In this document: positions 33,760 through 44,493 of the stretch, one piece after another
Position numbering within the stretch: position 1 is the stretch's first letter
How the letters are laid out: every line of letters begins with the position of its first letter
From: Bemisia tabaci
Taxonomy: Eukaryota > Arthropoda > Insecta > Hemiptera > Aleyrodidae
Reading direction: 5' to 3'
DNA: 64,000 bases
Assembly (NCBI RefSeq): GCF_918797505.1
Contig: NC_092802.1
Coordinates: forward strand, 13,969,480-14,033,479
The notes under the pieces: generated by a model
The model's input: the letters and a program-made list of their open reading frames with translations, nothing else
What the model was told of the DNA's origin: nothing
Database searches by the model: none
Translations under genes and position numbers: made by a program

Positions 33760-33811
33760 CTCGATCCGGCTCTGCGTACTTCCTTCTGTTGATGAGGAAG
33801 GCTCGGGGCAT
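33760..33811 (-). CDS. scrt: scratch-like zinc-finger gene, exon 1 (SNAG motif)
   Basis: ATG at 33811 opens MPRAFLINRRKYAEPDR. MPR-[AS]-F-L-[IV]-[KN] at the extreme N-terminus is the SNAG repression motif of Snail, Scratch and Gfi proteins, which recruits the LSD1/CoREST corepressor (family knowledge). A strong donor CGAG|GTGAGT leaves one base of a codon. Exon 2 at 15605 begins with the two bases that complete it. The exon (17 codons plus 1 nt) is very short, and intron 1 is 18.2 kb. Confidence 0.85.
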
Positions 33812-34090
33812 ATTTCCTTCTCCGGCGGGAAACGCGCACCACTTCGTCACATCGCAAACGGCACATCGGGACTGACACCCCGGGGGGAGAGCAACAGGAG
33901 TTTTATTTACAGGCCTCCACGACTCGCCTGCCGCGAGGCCCTAAAAATAAACCCCGGCGGCAAGGAGGGCCCTGGCGCGTGCCCGCTGCAGCCCCACGCC
34001 GCGACCCCCCCCCCTCCTCCGGCCCCTCGTGCCGCCTCGGGGGCTCTCCTTGGCGCGGCTCGTGGGGACTGCCGGGCGAACAAGTGGTCG
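33812..34090 (-). promoter_or_regulatory. scrt: GC-rich 5' region of scratch
   Basis: A CpG-rich island in an AT-rich region directly upstream of the SNAG exon. On the minus strand a TATA-like TAAATAAAA (33909-33901) is followed about 35 bp later by an arthropod initiator-like TCAGT (33875-33871), giving a 5' UTR of about 60 nt. Beyond 34090 the sequence becomes a repeat also present at 36243. Confidence 0.4.
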
Positions 34091-34134
34091 CTCTTCAGTC
34101 CTCGCTCTGGAGGTTACGCCAGGTTTTGCTCGTA

Positions 34135-34577
34135 CACTGAAAAGAATAATATGCTGTTTTGGCACCTAGGATGTCAATAACGTGTCCACACTGGTAAAAA
34201 AAACCTCTTGGTTCAAGAGTGCAGTTTCTTGTCGCCGGATTTAAGAGTCTGAACTCTAGTTTCAATGCAAAATCCGCTTGAATCGATGCAAAATCCGCTT
34301 GAATCAATGCAAAATCCGCTTGAAACAAGAGTTCAAGACTCTTAAATCCGGCGACGAGAAACTGCACTCTTAAGTCAATGCAATGCGGCATTGGTCCATG
34401 AGGTTTTTTTTTACAACTGCGGTGATCCCAAGATGCTGCCTTTACTGCCCCTGCAGTTAACTTTACGTCCTGTGAATGGAAATTCAATTAAGCGGGCGAT
34501 CAAGGCAGCATCTTAGCATCACCAGATACATATTTGATATCCTAGGTGTTGAAACAGCATACTATTTTTTATCAGTG
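34135..34577. mobile_element. CACTGAAAAG element with TA duplication
   Basis: CACTGAAAAGAATAATATGC ... TTTTTTATCAGTG flanked by TA/TA. A paralogous unfilled site at about 36283 (GCTCGGAGTAGAGTCC versus GCTCGTA|...|TAGTAGAGTCC) supports the boundaries. Inside, 34189 to about 34411 is another palindromic CACTGG element. It lies just upstream of the scratch 5' region. Confidence 0.8.
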
Positions 34578-34685
34578 TAGTAGAGTCCCTTTATAGAGAG
34601 AGTTCTGTTAAGGTGATTCGTCAAGCTCAAGTGACGTGGTCGCACTGGCATGCGATGTATCGCATTGATTAGGTCAAAAATCTCG

Positions 34686-35714
34686 CACTGAAAAAAATGA
34701 GTTAGCGTCAGATGACTAAAAATGGTTTCTATACACTAACTCAAATTGTGTGATTTGGACACACATGATTTTTGGTTTCTGTACACTAACCACTATTAGT
34801 GCTGGAAACTAATTCCGCTACTCTAATTCGCATTCGGTAGGGTTGGGTCAACCTAACCTCAAAACTGAGAGAGGTGAAAACGGCTTAGCGAATGATAACT
34901 GGACAATACTTTCAGGAAAAGAAGATTTCTTAAAAGATGAGAGGTAAAAATCAACTGACCGGTTCCAAATGAACGACAGAGGAAAGGAATATCCCATAGG
35001 TATGTGCAAGTAGACAGAATTATCCTTTAGAGAGACACACACTCACACATGAAACGGTAGCGAATGTTCACACTGAATAAACATATCTCGTCCGAACACT
35101 TGAGATATTCTTTTGAAATTACGGGAGAACACGAACTATAGAAGTAAGCAGTAAGTTCACAGATTTTCGTAAAATATAAACTGAACGCGGAACGCTTTAA
35201 TCGCAATTTAATACAGAAGATTGACGACTCCAACGAATATCATGCTTGTTTACGTTTTGAATCGAACAGACGATTTCTAACCTTAACAGGTTTATTTATG
35301 TTGCTTTCGAACGTTTTCAAGAAAGAGAGGACACTATAAATCATACCGGGAGTATTTACATTGTCAAACGAGCCCGAAATTTCACATTTTAATTGATTTT
35401 CACGAGCTGACGCGATTGAGGCTGTTGTACCGACGCCACTTTTTCGAAACTAAATAAATGTAACGGACAATGTGGCAGTTAGTGTTGAGGGCGAATTAGT
35501 TTGACCCGAAGGTGAATTTGTCTTACCACAGCGCTAATTTTACAGCTAGTGCTGTTTTCCAATTCTGGTTCGCGCTCTAGTAAAGTCAAGTCAGCGTATG
35601 AAGCGAATTGATTGGTGCTTCAGTACAATAAATTAGTTCTGAAGCCTAATTTTGATTCTACTTGGCGAGAACTTACCAAATTAGTTCTCAACGCTAACTA
35701 CTTTTTTTTCAGTG
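34686..35714. mobile_element. CACTGAAAAAAA element (1029 bp) with proven empty site
   Basis: CACTGAAAAAAATGAGTTAG ... CTTTTTTTTCAGTG flanked by CG/CG. Four paralogous copies of the host repeat read AAAATCTCGGCAGATTTTG without insertion, so the 2-bp duplication is directly demonstrated. No transposase frame. Confidence 0.93.
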
Positions 35715-35743
35715 CGGCAGATTTTGAATTATTAGCAAACGAG

Positions 35744-36158
35744 CACTGAAAAAAATTCTCGGCGTTTTTACCAAGGTCCGTTGGTACCTTTACCACCTCA
35801 CTTTGTTCACCAATTATTGGCAATTTTACCAAAACAGACTGGTAAGCTTACCTAAAAACCGGTATTTTTACTGGTTTTTTTTTCAGGTAAGAATACCACT
35901 TTTATTGGTAATCAATTCCCGGTAACTTTGCCATTTTATCTCGGTAATTCTAGCACAGTCTATAAAAAATTTTGGCGTTTTTACCGGGGTCCAGTATAAT
36001 TACCGAGAAAGTAAAAAATTTTACTGAGATTTCTCGGTAGAATTACCAATTCCATAAATGGTAATTTTACCAAGAAAAAACTGGGATCAAATAGAACCCT
36101 GAATTCTTGGTAATTTTACCATTTTCTTAGTAAATGCACCGAGACTTTTTTTTCAGTG
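35744..36158. mobile_element. CACTGAAAAAAA element of the GGTAAAATTACC type, copy 2
   Basis: CACTGAAAAAAATTCTCGGC ... TTTTTTTTCAGTG, dense in GGTAA/TTACC motifs in both orientations. Related to 53568-53967 and 14630-14943. No matching TSD on its right side. Confidence 0.8.
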
Positions 36159-36440
36159 TTCCTCAAGCTCAAGTGACGTGATCGCACTGGCATGCGATGT
36201 ATCGCATTGATTAGGTCAAAAATCTCGGCAGATTTTGAATTATTTCCAGTCCTCGCTCTGGAGGTTACGCCAGGTTTGGCTCGGAGTAGAGTCCCTTTAT
36301 AGAGAGAGTTAAGGTGATTCGTCAAGTTCAAGTGGCGTGGTCGCACTGGCATGCAATGTATCGCATCGATTAGGTAAAAAATCTCGGCAGATTTTGAATC
36401 ATTAGCAAAACGAAGGACAATAGCCCCTGCGCGTGAGCTC

Positions 36441-36858
36441 AAGGCCTTGTCTCCACGGGACGTTTTCATGGGATTTGTCCCAAGTTCGAATCGCAAGAAT
36501 GAAACTTCTGGGAATTTTCCCAGTTACCGTCTCCACGGGACGGGGCTCATACGGTCCTGCGAGTAGTTTGCGCGGGAAGATAACTTAGTTAAAGTCGAGT
36601 ATCTAACCGGGATTAAAATAATAATTGCACTCAATTGACAATTAGACACATTATTTCAACTAAACAAACCTGAATAATGGAGTATTCGACAAAATATCGC
36701 ACTTCGTTTACACTTCTTCTTCCTCTCCCAGTGGGTCAAAAGGACCATACTTTTGGTACTGGGAAAAATATTGATTAACTCAATATTTTTCCCAACTTCG
36801 TAAGTGGGATTTTTTTCTGGGACAAATCTCGTGAAAAGGCCCGTGGAGACAAGGCCTT
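36441..36858. mobile_element. TIR element AAGGCCTTGTCTCCACGGG
   Basis: Ends AAGGCCTTGTCTCCACGGGA ... CCCGTGGAGACAAGGCCTT, inserted within the 34.6-37.3 kb cluster. Superfamily unresolved. Confidence 0.75.
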
Positions 36859-37262
36859 ATAGAGAGAGTTAAGGTGATTTGTCAAGCTCAAGTGACGTGG
36901 TCGCACTGGCATGCGATGTATCGCATCGATTAGGTCAAAAATCTCGGCAGATTTTGAATCATTAGCAAAACGAAGGACGATAGCCCCTGCGCGTGAGCCT
37001 AAAGAATCATTCTAAACCCCAAAATCGGCAAAATTCAGAGAAATGGAAGCATAAAAGTGCTTGGAAAAAAACGTCGCATTCGATTCAGCTATCGATTTCC
37101 GTATTTGTATTTTTAGGTTTAGAATGATTTTTTAGGCTCATGCGCAGGGGCTATCGTCCCTTTCTTTTGCTAAAAATTCAAAATCTGCCGAGATTTTTGA
37201 CATCAATGCGATATATCGCATGCCAGATCGACCGCGTCACTTGAGCTTGACAAATCACCTTA

Positions 37263-37790
37263 AGACAACGTGGCTCATGGATGTCACAAACGGAAATAAA
37301 GATTACATAAATTGAACGTTTTTCGTAATCTTTGATCAACTCATTGCCAAATTCCTATCTTCATTCCGTTTGTTCCTTTGTCTGCCCCTAATTCCTCGGT
37401 CCACTACAGTTTATAATCTTTGCAATTGGTGAAAATGTAATCTTTATTCCCGTTTGTGACACTGCAGAGGCCTAAAATGGACCGAGTTCGTAGAGACCAA
37501 CCCACATTAGGTTGAAACTGAGCAAAGAGGTCTGAAGTTTTATTCCTGCGTTAAGGCTCAATGTAGAAAATAAACTTTAACCCCTCTTTTCACAAACGAA
37601 TTTCTGCGTTTTGACTTTCAGTTTTTGGCAGGGGAAAATATACGGCTAGTGGAACTCAAAAACATTTTTAACTCAATTTTTTCGAAAATGTGGGTTGGTT
37701 CCTTTCTGATGAACTCAGTCCAAATAAGACAACCAACCAGAAATGGGTTCGTATTGTCTTCACTCTCAGTATGGAGGGACTCTAGCGCAA
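37263..37790. repeat. TAGAGTCC-family element, right part
   Basis: GTCACAAACGGAAATAAAGA ... CCCGTTTGTGACACTG and the right end CTCTCAGTATGGAGGGACTC match the complete element at 42534-42844. Interrupted by the element at 37479. Confidence 0.65.
37479..37721. mobile_element. GGACC-ended MITE, copy 2
   Basis: GGACCGAGTTCGTAGAGACC ... GGTTCCTTTCTGATGAACTC then AGTCC, flanked by AAAT/AAAT; 243 bp. Confidence 0.8.
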
Positions 37791-37972
37791 GGCGACCGGA
37801 GATACGTGCTGTTGCACTTCGACCACCAAATTGCTAAATGATGGATCAGGATCTTCGTCATCTACTGAAAGTAGCTTAAAATCTCCATCTAGTTCAAACC
37901 TGATTTTGAGGTTTCGATCACCAATGGCCTGAAGTTTTGGATATGGTCCCATGCACAACCACTAGACAAGGT

Positions 37973-39072
37973 ACGAATTTCAGCATTCTGATTCATGTTT
38001 CTTAACCAAAATTTCACGTAAAACACGATGCGCACAATAAAAATTACCGATATCAACTAGTTACGAAGATATTTATTAATGATTTTCTGATGCGAGAATT
38101 GAAACCACCCGCTCATGAAAACTCATTGCTGTACGTGATTCACATCGGGCGCTAAACGTTATCATGACAGTCTCTGCGATATAAAAATCTGGCAACTTCA
38201 ATCTTGACGCTTTGGCTCAGCTATAGCTAATTACTTATATTTTGAATAACACATGGTGGGAAATGAACATTGCTCGATTGAGAAGCTTGCTGAAACCGTC
38301 GTAGTGCGCGATTTGATTAACGTGGAGCTTTGAGTTTTTTGTGAGCGGGCAGTTCAAATTCCTCGTAACCAATGTGAAATAAAAATGTTAATATCTCCGT
38401 TAGGAGTTGGTTTCAGTAGGTAATTGAATCAGTGAGTTCGAAAACACACCAACTCGGGTTTTTTTCGATTTTCACTTGTTTACGGTTTAGTAACACTTAT
38501 GTTTAGAAGCATCTGCACGCAAACGGAAATTTCAAAATTGCAATTGAAAGTGCTCGAAACAGCGACGGGAAAAGGGAAAAATCGAAGTATTTAATTAGAA
38601 ATATCAATTTTTGGCCATTTCAAGGGAAACGGGTGACATCCGATTTTGCGGTTTTCTTTTTTCGGTTCAGCGTATCTTGTACCAACAAGTTATATAAATA
38701 TTCAAACGTTATTCAGGTCAAAAAATATAAACTTTCCTGGGCAGACTATGAAAAATCAGTATCTGAAAGTCGGCGAGAACGAATACACACCAACTCGGAA
38801 ATTTTGAAACGCTTAATTCTCTGTCATCAAACATGGTGTATCGATTTCAACTTGGTGCTTTACAAAGTCTCTATGTACTTGTCCTTTGGCACCCAAAAGG
38901 TTTTTCTTAAACTAACTTCTTCGCCCGCGGCGCAGTTTTAGGTGTTTCCTGAACAATTTTTTTTTTCCGAGTTGGTGTGTATTCGAACTCACTGGTTCAA
39001 TTTTTGTTGCACGAATCATGTTCTACGTGAAATTCTGGTGAAGAAACTTAAATTCGTACCTTTTCTAGTGGT
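37973..39072. mobile_element. CACTAGACAAGG-ended element, copy 2, with nested insertion
   Basis: CACTAGACAAGGTACGAATT ... AATTCGTACCTTTTCTAGTG. Its arms are the same as 1-543. It is interrupted at about 38430-38999 by an element with mirrored ends GTGAGTTCGAAAACACACCA / TGGTGTGTATTCGAACTCAC. No intact coding. Confidence 0.75.
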
Positions 39073-39652
39073 CCATCGAGACATTGTAACTCAGGGTACA
39101 AAGGGACTCAAGTTTTGTGTGCCAAGAAGACGAAACCCCTCCGCAGGTGAACTAACAACTTCTTCGATCCAAAAATAGGCCGAAGAACTTCGGGTCTCAA
39201 CCGAGTTCTTACCTGTTGGTCGAGGGGCAGCCACTCCTGGCCCGCAGAGCGCGTTGGACAGGTTGCATCCCGGCGTTGGCACGGCGCCAAGCTCGCCAAA
39301 AGCGTTTCCACTTCAACCACTTGCTCCGACAACGTGAGGCGCAACACGTTGGCTATTATCCCCCCCTTCTTCTCGTTTTGGTTTCGTGTACTCTTCCCTC
39401 TCTCCGACTGCAGTCGTCGAGATATGGTCAGCATCTGGAATGCGATCTCGAGTTCGATGCAGCATCCGAATTAATCGAGCGATTCCCGTTCCGCATCACA
39501 GACATATACAGGGCGTAGAGAAAACTAGGGGGCTATGCCCCCTGGCCGCTACGCGGCCCAACCCCCAGAGGACGCTTCGCGTTCTCTTAGGCCCGCGTCG
39601 ATAAAAGAACGGCCAAAGAAAATGAAAATATTTTCATACCCAACTCTCATTT
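39073..39652. other. Higher-GC stretch, possible exon and hairpin
   Basis: 39103-39420 is more GC-rich than its flanks and has a good minus-strand donor at 39210 (CAACAG|GTAAGA), so it may contain an unrecognised exon. 39520-39605 is a GC-rich hairpin-prone block (GGGGGCTATGCCCCC). Confidence 0.25.
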
Positions 39653-40030
39653 GGACGTATTTACCAAACAGACCTATGAGGAGGTGAGAAATATGGGGTG
39701 TGCTCGTTCGTTCTCCGGCCGTAAGAGCGAGTGGGAATAATAAAGCGCCAGTGACGTCAGCGGCAATGATAGTGCGTACGCGCGAGGGGGAGATCGTCGT
39801 CAGGGCGCTTTAACTCGTGAGCCCTGTCCACAACGCTATCTTGCCATGCCCGCGGCTCATGGATCTCGCATTCAGTTGGGACATAGGTCTGTTTGATAGA
39901 ATGTAAAATCCCGCTTTTCCAATTCTTCAAAAGGAATCACGCCCACTTTTACATTGCTTCTTATGCAGCTTTCTAGAGCACACCCTATATTTCTCACCTC
40001 CACATAGGTCTGTTTGGTAGAAATACGTCC
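39653..40030. mobile_element. GGACGTATTT-ended element, copy 2
   Basis: GGACGTATTTACCAAACAGA ... GGTCTGTTTGGTAGAAATAC then GTCC, flanked by ATTT/ATTT; 378 bp. Confidence 0.85.
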
Positions 40031-40330
40031 ATTTATCCAATCTCCCTCTGGCCGGGAGCAATTGGACCAATAAGAATCGAATGAAAAAATCGGCATTTAT
40101 TTCAAACTTCACTCCAAGACTTACACGAAACGGAACGGAGCGTTACGTCGCTTTTGAATAGTCTATAGCAATGGAGCATACCTCCGATTCACTTACCCTA
40201 CTAACAGACCAAGATTCAACATTTCCCGCTTACTTCAATTTTCCGCTAAATTTGAAATTCCCGCCATTTTTCATTGGCGGGAATTTCAAAGTTTGTCCCC
40301 TTTTCTAAGCTTTCTGTTCTCCTCTAATAT

Positions 40331-40622
40331 AAAAAAAACTTGAGTCCTATTTTCAAAGTCTGATCACAGCGGGCTCATCTAGGGACTATCACCTGTCGAT
40401 AACCGCAAAAATTATGGAAATCGGCCCCGTAGAACGCTCAAACGAACTATGACAAAAAATAAAAAAATATATTGTTTAATTGGAAAAATTCGCAACTTTA
40501 CCATGTAATATAAAAAAACTCGGGTCATATTTTCAAAATCTAAATATAGCGGGCTTATTAAGAGACAATTGTCTGTCGATAGCCGCAAAAATCATGAAAA
40601 TCGGCCCGGTAGAACGCTGGAA
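40331..40622. repeat. Direct repeat of ~115 bp
   Basis: Two copies (40331 and 40508) share AATATAAAAAAA, CTGTCGATA(A/G)CCGCAAAAAT and GTAGAACGCT. Confidence 0.75.
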
Positions 40623-40639
40623 CTAAGCGTTACCAGAAA

Positions 40640-42178
40640 CGAAAATTTAGGAGGTCTTGGAGCTTATATATATGATGATGATGATATATGATATAGAAGG
40701 TGGTGGCAAGTAAAGAAATGTACTTTTCTACGTCACAGCTAAAAATGAAGCCGCCCTTCTGATTGGTCAAGAGAATCGCGGGAAAACCGAGACCTCTTTG
40801 AATTTCAAAAAGAAGCGGGAATGGTTGTGAGGCTCCCACCAATTTTGGCTCTAGAAACTCGTAACCATGACTTTTAATGTTTCAATATGTTTTTCTATCA
40901 ATTTTCGACTGTAACTGAAAATTATTTGTGAATTAAAAGTATATTGTTCATTTAATAACAACTTTTATCCCGACATATAGCGTGATTACGTATGCATTCA
41001 AATCGCAGATCTCCTACTTCAGCTGGGTTTCCCGTCCCTACAATATTATCAATGTTTTTAAGTTTTTAAGGTTGGCTCGGGGGGCTATGATGCCAACCCC
41101 TCCTTCCTCCTCGTTGAATTATATGAGTGTGAACGTGTCAATGACAAGCCCTTGTGGGGGGCTGGTGGGAGGAGGCTCAATCCCCCCCCCCCCCCACCAC
41201 GATAGAATTCGTGCAAACAAAACAATCTTATTCTGCCAGTCGAGAGCTTCAAGAAAATCACCACCTTCAAAATTCCCATGGGGGGGGGGGTTTGCCCCTT
41301 GCTGTCCCACGGTCTACTATTGTACTTGAGGAGCTTTGAAGACAAGGCGCATAGGAGCAGTTTTTGCTATTTTAAGAAATACATGTTTAGGATTTCAAAA
41401 TTACATTGCGCCTTATCATCCCAGTCCCACATGGCAGAAAGGAAGTTTAAACTCACTCATTGATGCTCTAAAGTTGGATTTTTCACTCGATATACCAAAC
41501 TAGTTTAGGTTGAGTGCATGGATAACTCAATTCTTCCAAAAACTGAACTTATACGCCTTGTCCTCCAAGTCCCTCAATTATGATCTCCTCATTTCTTCAA
41601 TCGAATCTACTCATTGTAAGCGTTAGCGGAATCCTAAAGTCACGACGACATTTTACTTTTTCAACAATGTGGCATTGTCTGGAACGTTGATCCATTTTAA
41701 TTCTTGGTCACACGATTCTGGCCCTTGAAGAAAAATAAATCACGAAAAAAAAGAACACAAGCTATTCAGAATGTTGCAAAACGTCTAATTAATATACTAA
41801 TACATTTCACACGTATATATACGAGGGCTTAATTAATAGGAATATAAACTTAATAATATTTAAAGAATGGTTTATGACTTCGTTAAAAACCAAAATAAAA
41901 TTAGGTGCAATCACATCAAATATAATAAATTGATTTTCAACTTAATCATCCCCTATAACTCGATGTAATGTTGCGCATATTAGTGTTCTGCTCTGCTGCT
42001 TTCTTGGTTGCGAGAGATGTACATGAAGTTTGAGACATTGCCACACCCTCTACACAGTCTAGACCTTGCTTCCAACGATTTTAATTCGTTCCCAACTTTA
42101 AAAATATACTTCATTGCCAGAAGGAAGCCTCAGATAATGGAGTCAAAGAAACTGTACCATCTTGGCCCACGAGCAGAT
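40640..42178. other. Spacer with poly-C and poly-G tracts
   Basis: No gene seen. C run near 41182-41193, G run at 41281-41290. 41335-41580 belongs to the GCGCATAAG repeat also at 18950 and 46265. Confidence 0.45.
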
Positions 42179-42341
42179 CAGTGGTGATTCTTGAAAGTTG
42201 GCAACACCATTTTTCCTCCATTTAAATGTATGTAAAATAATCGATTCTTGATGAGGCAGCTTTGCCTCGCCTAATATCGATGTTTTCAATGGATTTAAAT
42301 GGAGTAAAAACAGTGTTGCCAACTTTCAAGAATCGCCACTG
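42179..42341. mobile_element. hAT-like MITE subfamily (CAGTGGTGATTC ends)
   Basis: CAGTGGTGATTCTTGAAAGT ... ACTTTCAAGAATCGCCACTG; 163 bp; flanks GAGCAGAT/GTGCAGAC match at 6 of 8. The core (ATCGATTCTTGATGAGG ... ATGGATTTAAATGGAG) resembles the CAGTGGCGTGG family although the ends differ. Confidence 0.75.
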
Positions 42342-42379
42342 GTGCAGACCATTAGAATAAAGTGCTTAATTGGCTGCAT

Positions 42380-42905
42380 GACGGCATGAAAAAAACTTAA
42401 TCTGCTAAAATACATGGGTTTAAATGGGAAATGCCGCCAGATGACGGTACAGGGCGGCAAATTGTCTCGCTTTTAAATATATTTTCCTCAAATTTCCCAT
42501 GTCGGAAAAAAATTAGGAAAAATAATGCAAACTTAGAGTCCCTTTATGCTGAGAGTCAAGACAACACCCCTCATGGAGTCACAAACGGGAATAAAGATTA
42601 CAGAAATCGAACTTTCTTTGTAATCTTTGATCGGCCCATTCTTAAATTCCTTTCTCCGTTCTTTCTCTCATTCCGTTGGTTCCTTGCCGAACCCGTAATT
42701 CCCTGGTCCATTCCAGATTATAATCTTTGCAATCGGTGAAAATGTAATCTTTATTCCCGTTTGTGACACTGTGAAGGCCTAAAATACGGGAACCAATCAG
42801 AAATGGATTCACATTGTCTTGACTCTCAGTATAAAGGGACTCTATGCAAACTCAGCTCATTAGGCACTTTCAAATGAAGGAATACAATTTGTGTGTGCAA
42901 ATTCT
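42380..42905. repeat. Dispersed repeat with nested MITE, at 3' end of secreted-protein gene
   Basis: CTGCTAAAATACATGGGTTT, GGGAAATGCCGCCAGATGAC and, after the MITE, CACTTTCAAATGAAGGAATA and GCAAATTCTCCATTATTG form an inverted copy of 45659-45860. It abuts the stop codon at 42909. Confidence 0.65.
42534..42844. mobile_element. TAGAGTCC-ended palindromic element, 8-bp TSD
   Basis: TAGAGTCCCTTTATGCTGAG ... CTCAGTATAAAGGGACTCTA with a perfect duplication TGCAAACT (42526-42533, 42845-42852); 311 bp. An 8-bp TSD suggests hAT. Confidence 0.92.
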
Positions 42906-42908
42906 CCA

Positions 42909-43247
42909 TTATTGTATACCGGCAGCCGTGAGGATGTCTACGAGTTGTTTAAACGCACCGTCACACTTCCAAGCGCATCGAAATCGCGCTTTCCCGGCCT
43001 GGTTGCATTCGTACGGTCCGCTTTGACCTGGGCACGCATTTATATACGTATCCTTGAACTCTCTAGTAGCCATTGGGTGAACCAAATCTCCAAACGCACT
43101 GTAAGCTTTCCCGCAAAGCTTCCTCGCTTTGTCTTCATTGTATTGTGGCAGTGGGCCGCCGTCTTCCGGAGATCTCATATACTCGCAGATATCATTATTG
43201 GCATACTTTACGAGCTCTTGTCTCAATTTTCTTTCAGTATTGTCCAT
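42909..43247 (-). CDS. Small secreted six-cysteine protein, exon 2 (mature domain)
   Basis: The acceptor CCCGCTTTCAG|ATGGAC at 43247 joins the signal-peptide exon at 44494-44559 in phase 0. The exon gives 112 residues, an almost wholly mature domain: N-terminal helix (TERKLRQELVKYA), then six Cys spaced C-x23-C-x26-C-x8-C-x9-C-x3-C. Sequences such as DKARKLCGKAYSAF and CAWKCDGAFKQLVDIL suggest a helical fold. This Cys spacing does not fit odorant-binding proteins, and I recognise no family. Likely extracellular; function unknown. The stop codon lies at the edge of a dispersed repeat. Confidence 0.72.
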   Translation of the reverse strand: MDNTERKLRQELVKYANNDICEYMRSPEDGGPLPQYNEDKARKLCGKAYSAFGDLVHPMATREFKDTYINACPGQSGPYECNQAGKARFRCAWKCDGAFKQLVDILTAAGIQ

Positions 43248-43334
43248 CTGAAAGCGGGAACCAAACCGAAAATCACTCATTTGGTACGCAAGTTGGTTGA
43301 GAATAGAGTACCTATAGGGTAGGCACCTGAAGGG

Positions 43335-43680
43335 TAGGGGCAAAGACAAGAGACCCTCCACTAGTATCTGAGTATCTTCCGGGACTTGAGCATTCTCCTG
43401 TCGACTGACCTACTTGGTTGATGTTCAACAACGTGTTGGCAGTTTCGTTTTGCAAACAAGTCGAAAATGGCCCAAGTTTGGGGAATTTGTTTGGCTCATG
43501 ACGCCACCAAAAGCTCATCATCCACCATGTAGGTAGGTCAACACTCGAGATTAGGGTGATGACTGTTGCTCCCTTATAATTGTCTAAAAGGAATTGATGA
43601 ATCCCCAAGAGTAAAAGCTCCTATCCATCGCCGAGAGGTGAGAGGTCAGTGGAGGGTCTCTTGTCTCTGGGTAGGGATGA
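43335..43680. repeat. Foldback repeat (GAGGGTCTCTTGTC family)
   Basis: AGACAAGAGACCCTCCACTA ... GTGGAGGGTCTCTTGTCTCT, same internal blocks as 11890 and 28690. It lies in the intron of the secreted-protein gene. Confidence 0.75.
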
Positions 43681-43689
43681 CGGTACTTT

Positions 43690-44487
43690 ATTGAGGTTGC
43701 GAGTGATGGAGCTCCGAGGGCCCAAAAGAGCAGCCAGTTTATGAATTCAAATTATCCAGAGTGATTTATGATTACAAAAGAAACGATCCGTCGTTGGTAA
43801 AACACGTATAGGACTTAGTTTTGGCATAGATTTATTCATTTTTGCGGATGAACACTTTATTTATGAACATTCTTGGGCAATTCGGTTTGATATTGGAATC
43901 TGACGATTGGCAGTGACATTTTTCGTTTTCAAAGGTTGGGTGTTCTTCTGGGCCCCAACAGTTCCGTATTGCGACATGTCTGCACTCTCCCTATATAGGT
44001 ACTCTAGTAGAGAAACATCGAAAATGCGGTATAGACCTAACCTAAGTGAAGGTTTTGCTTTTGACCCCCCGCCCTCCCATCGCTGGGGGGGCCTATATGT
44101 CAAAATGACCGCCATATTTGAACGTCTCGCATTCTACTGAAACTTGCACTTCTCATGCACTTCTGAAAAGATGGATCATAATTGAAAGGGGGCCAGTTCT
44201 AGTGAGGGATGAAACAACCTCTTTAGCAAGCGCCGGACCTCACAGACCGCACTCTGTCAGGCTAGAAACTGTTGCAATATTTCTATTCGCAATTCATATT
44301 TTTACTAGGATACTCTTGGGTGTCTCTGACTGAACTCATACAATAAGAACTCATTAATAATAATAATAACTCATTAATAATATTCGCCCGATCCACTTAA
44401 GTTAAGTTCATAGTCCCATGCTCAAGGATGTGAAAAACAAAATTAATTCATTCCACCGTGAGTATACAATTATTTAAAACGAGTTAT
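43690..44487. other. Intronic spacer, nothing else recognised
   Basis: Rest of the intron between the two exons of the secreted-protein gene. 43960-44000 carries a TATAGGTACTCTAG motif also seen near 28630 and 29960. Confidence 0.4.
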
Positions 44488-44493
44488 ACTTAC

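Larger units (their letters stand above)
34583..37262. repeat. Cluster of 'CATGCGATGTATCGCAT' repeats
   Basis: Four direct and one inverted copies of a ~150-bp unit (GTCAAGCTCAAGTGACGTGG, GCATGCGATGTATCGCATTG, CTCGGCAGATTTTGAATCAT, CGATAGCCCCTGCGCGTGAG) at 34600, 36165, 36300, 36870 and inverted 37130-37260, broken up by later insertions. Confidence 0.8.

Noticed and set aside
38633..38941. 102-codon plus-strand frame
   Set aside because: Inside the nested TIR element at 38430-38999, with the TIR sequence itself in the frame; no transposase motif.
42891..43322. 143-codon plus-strand frame
   Set aside because: Antisense to the six-cysteine exon, which has matched signal exon, splice phases and cysteine pattern.
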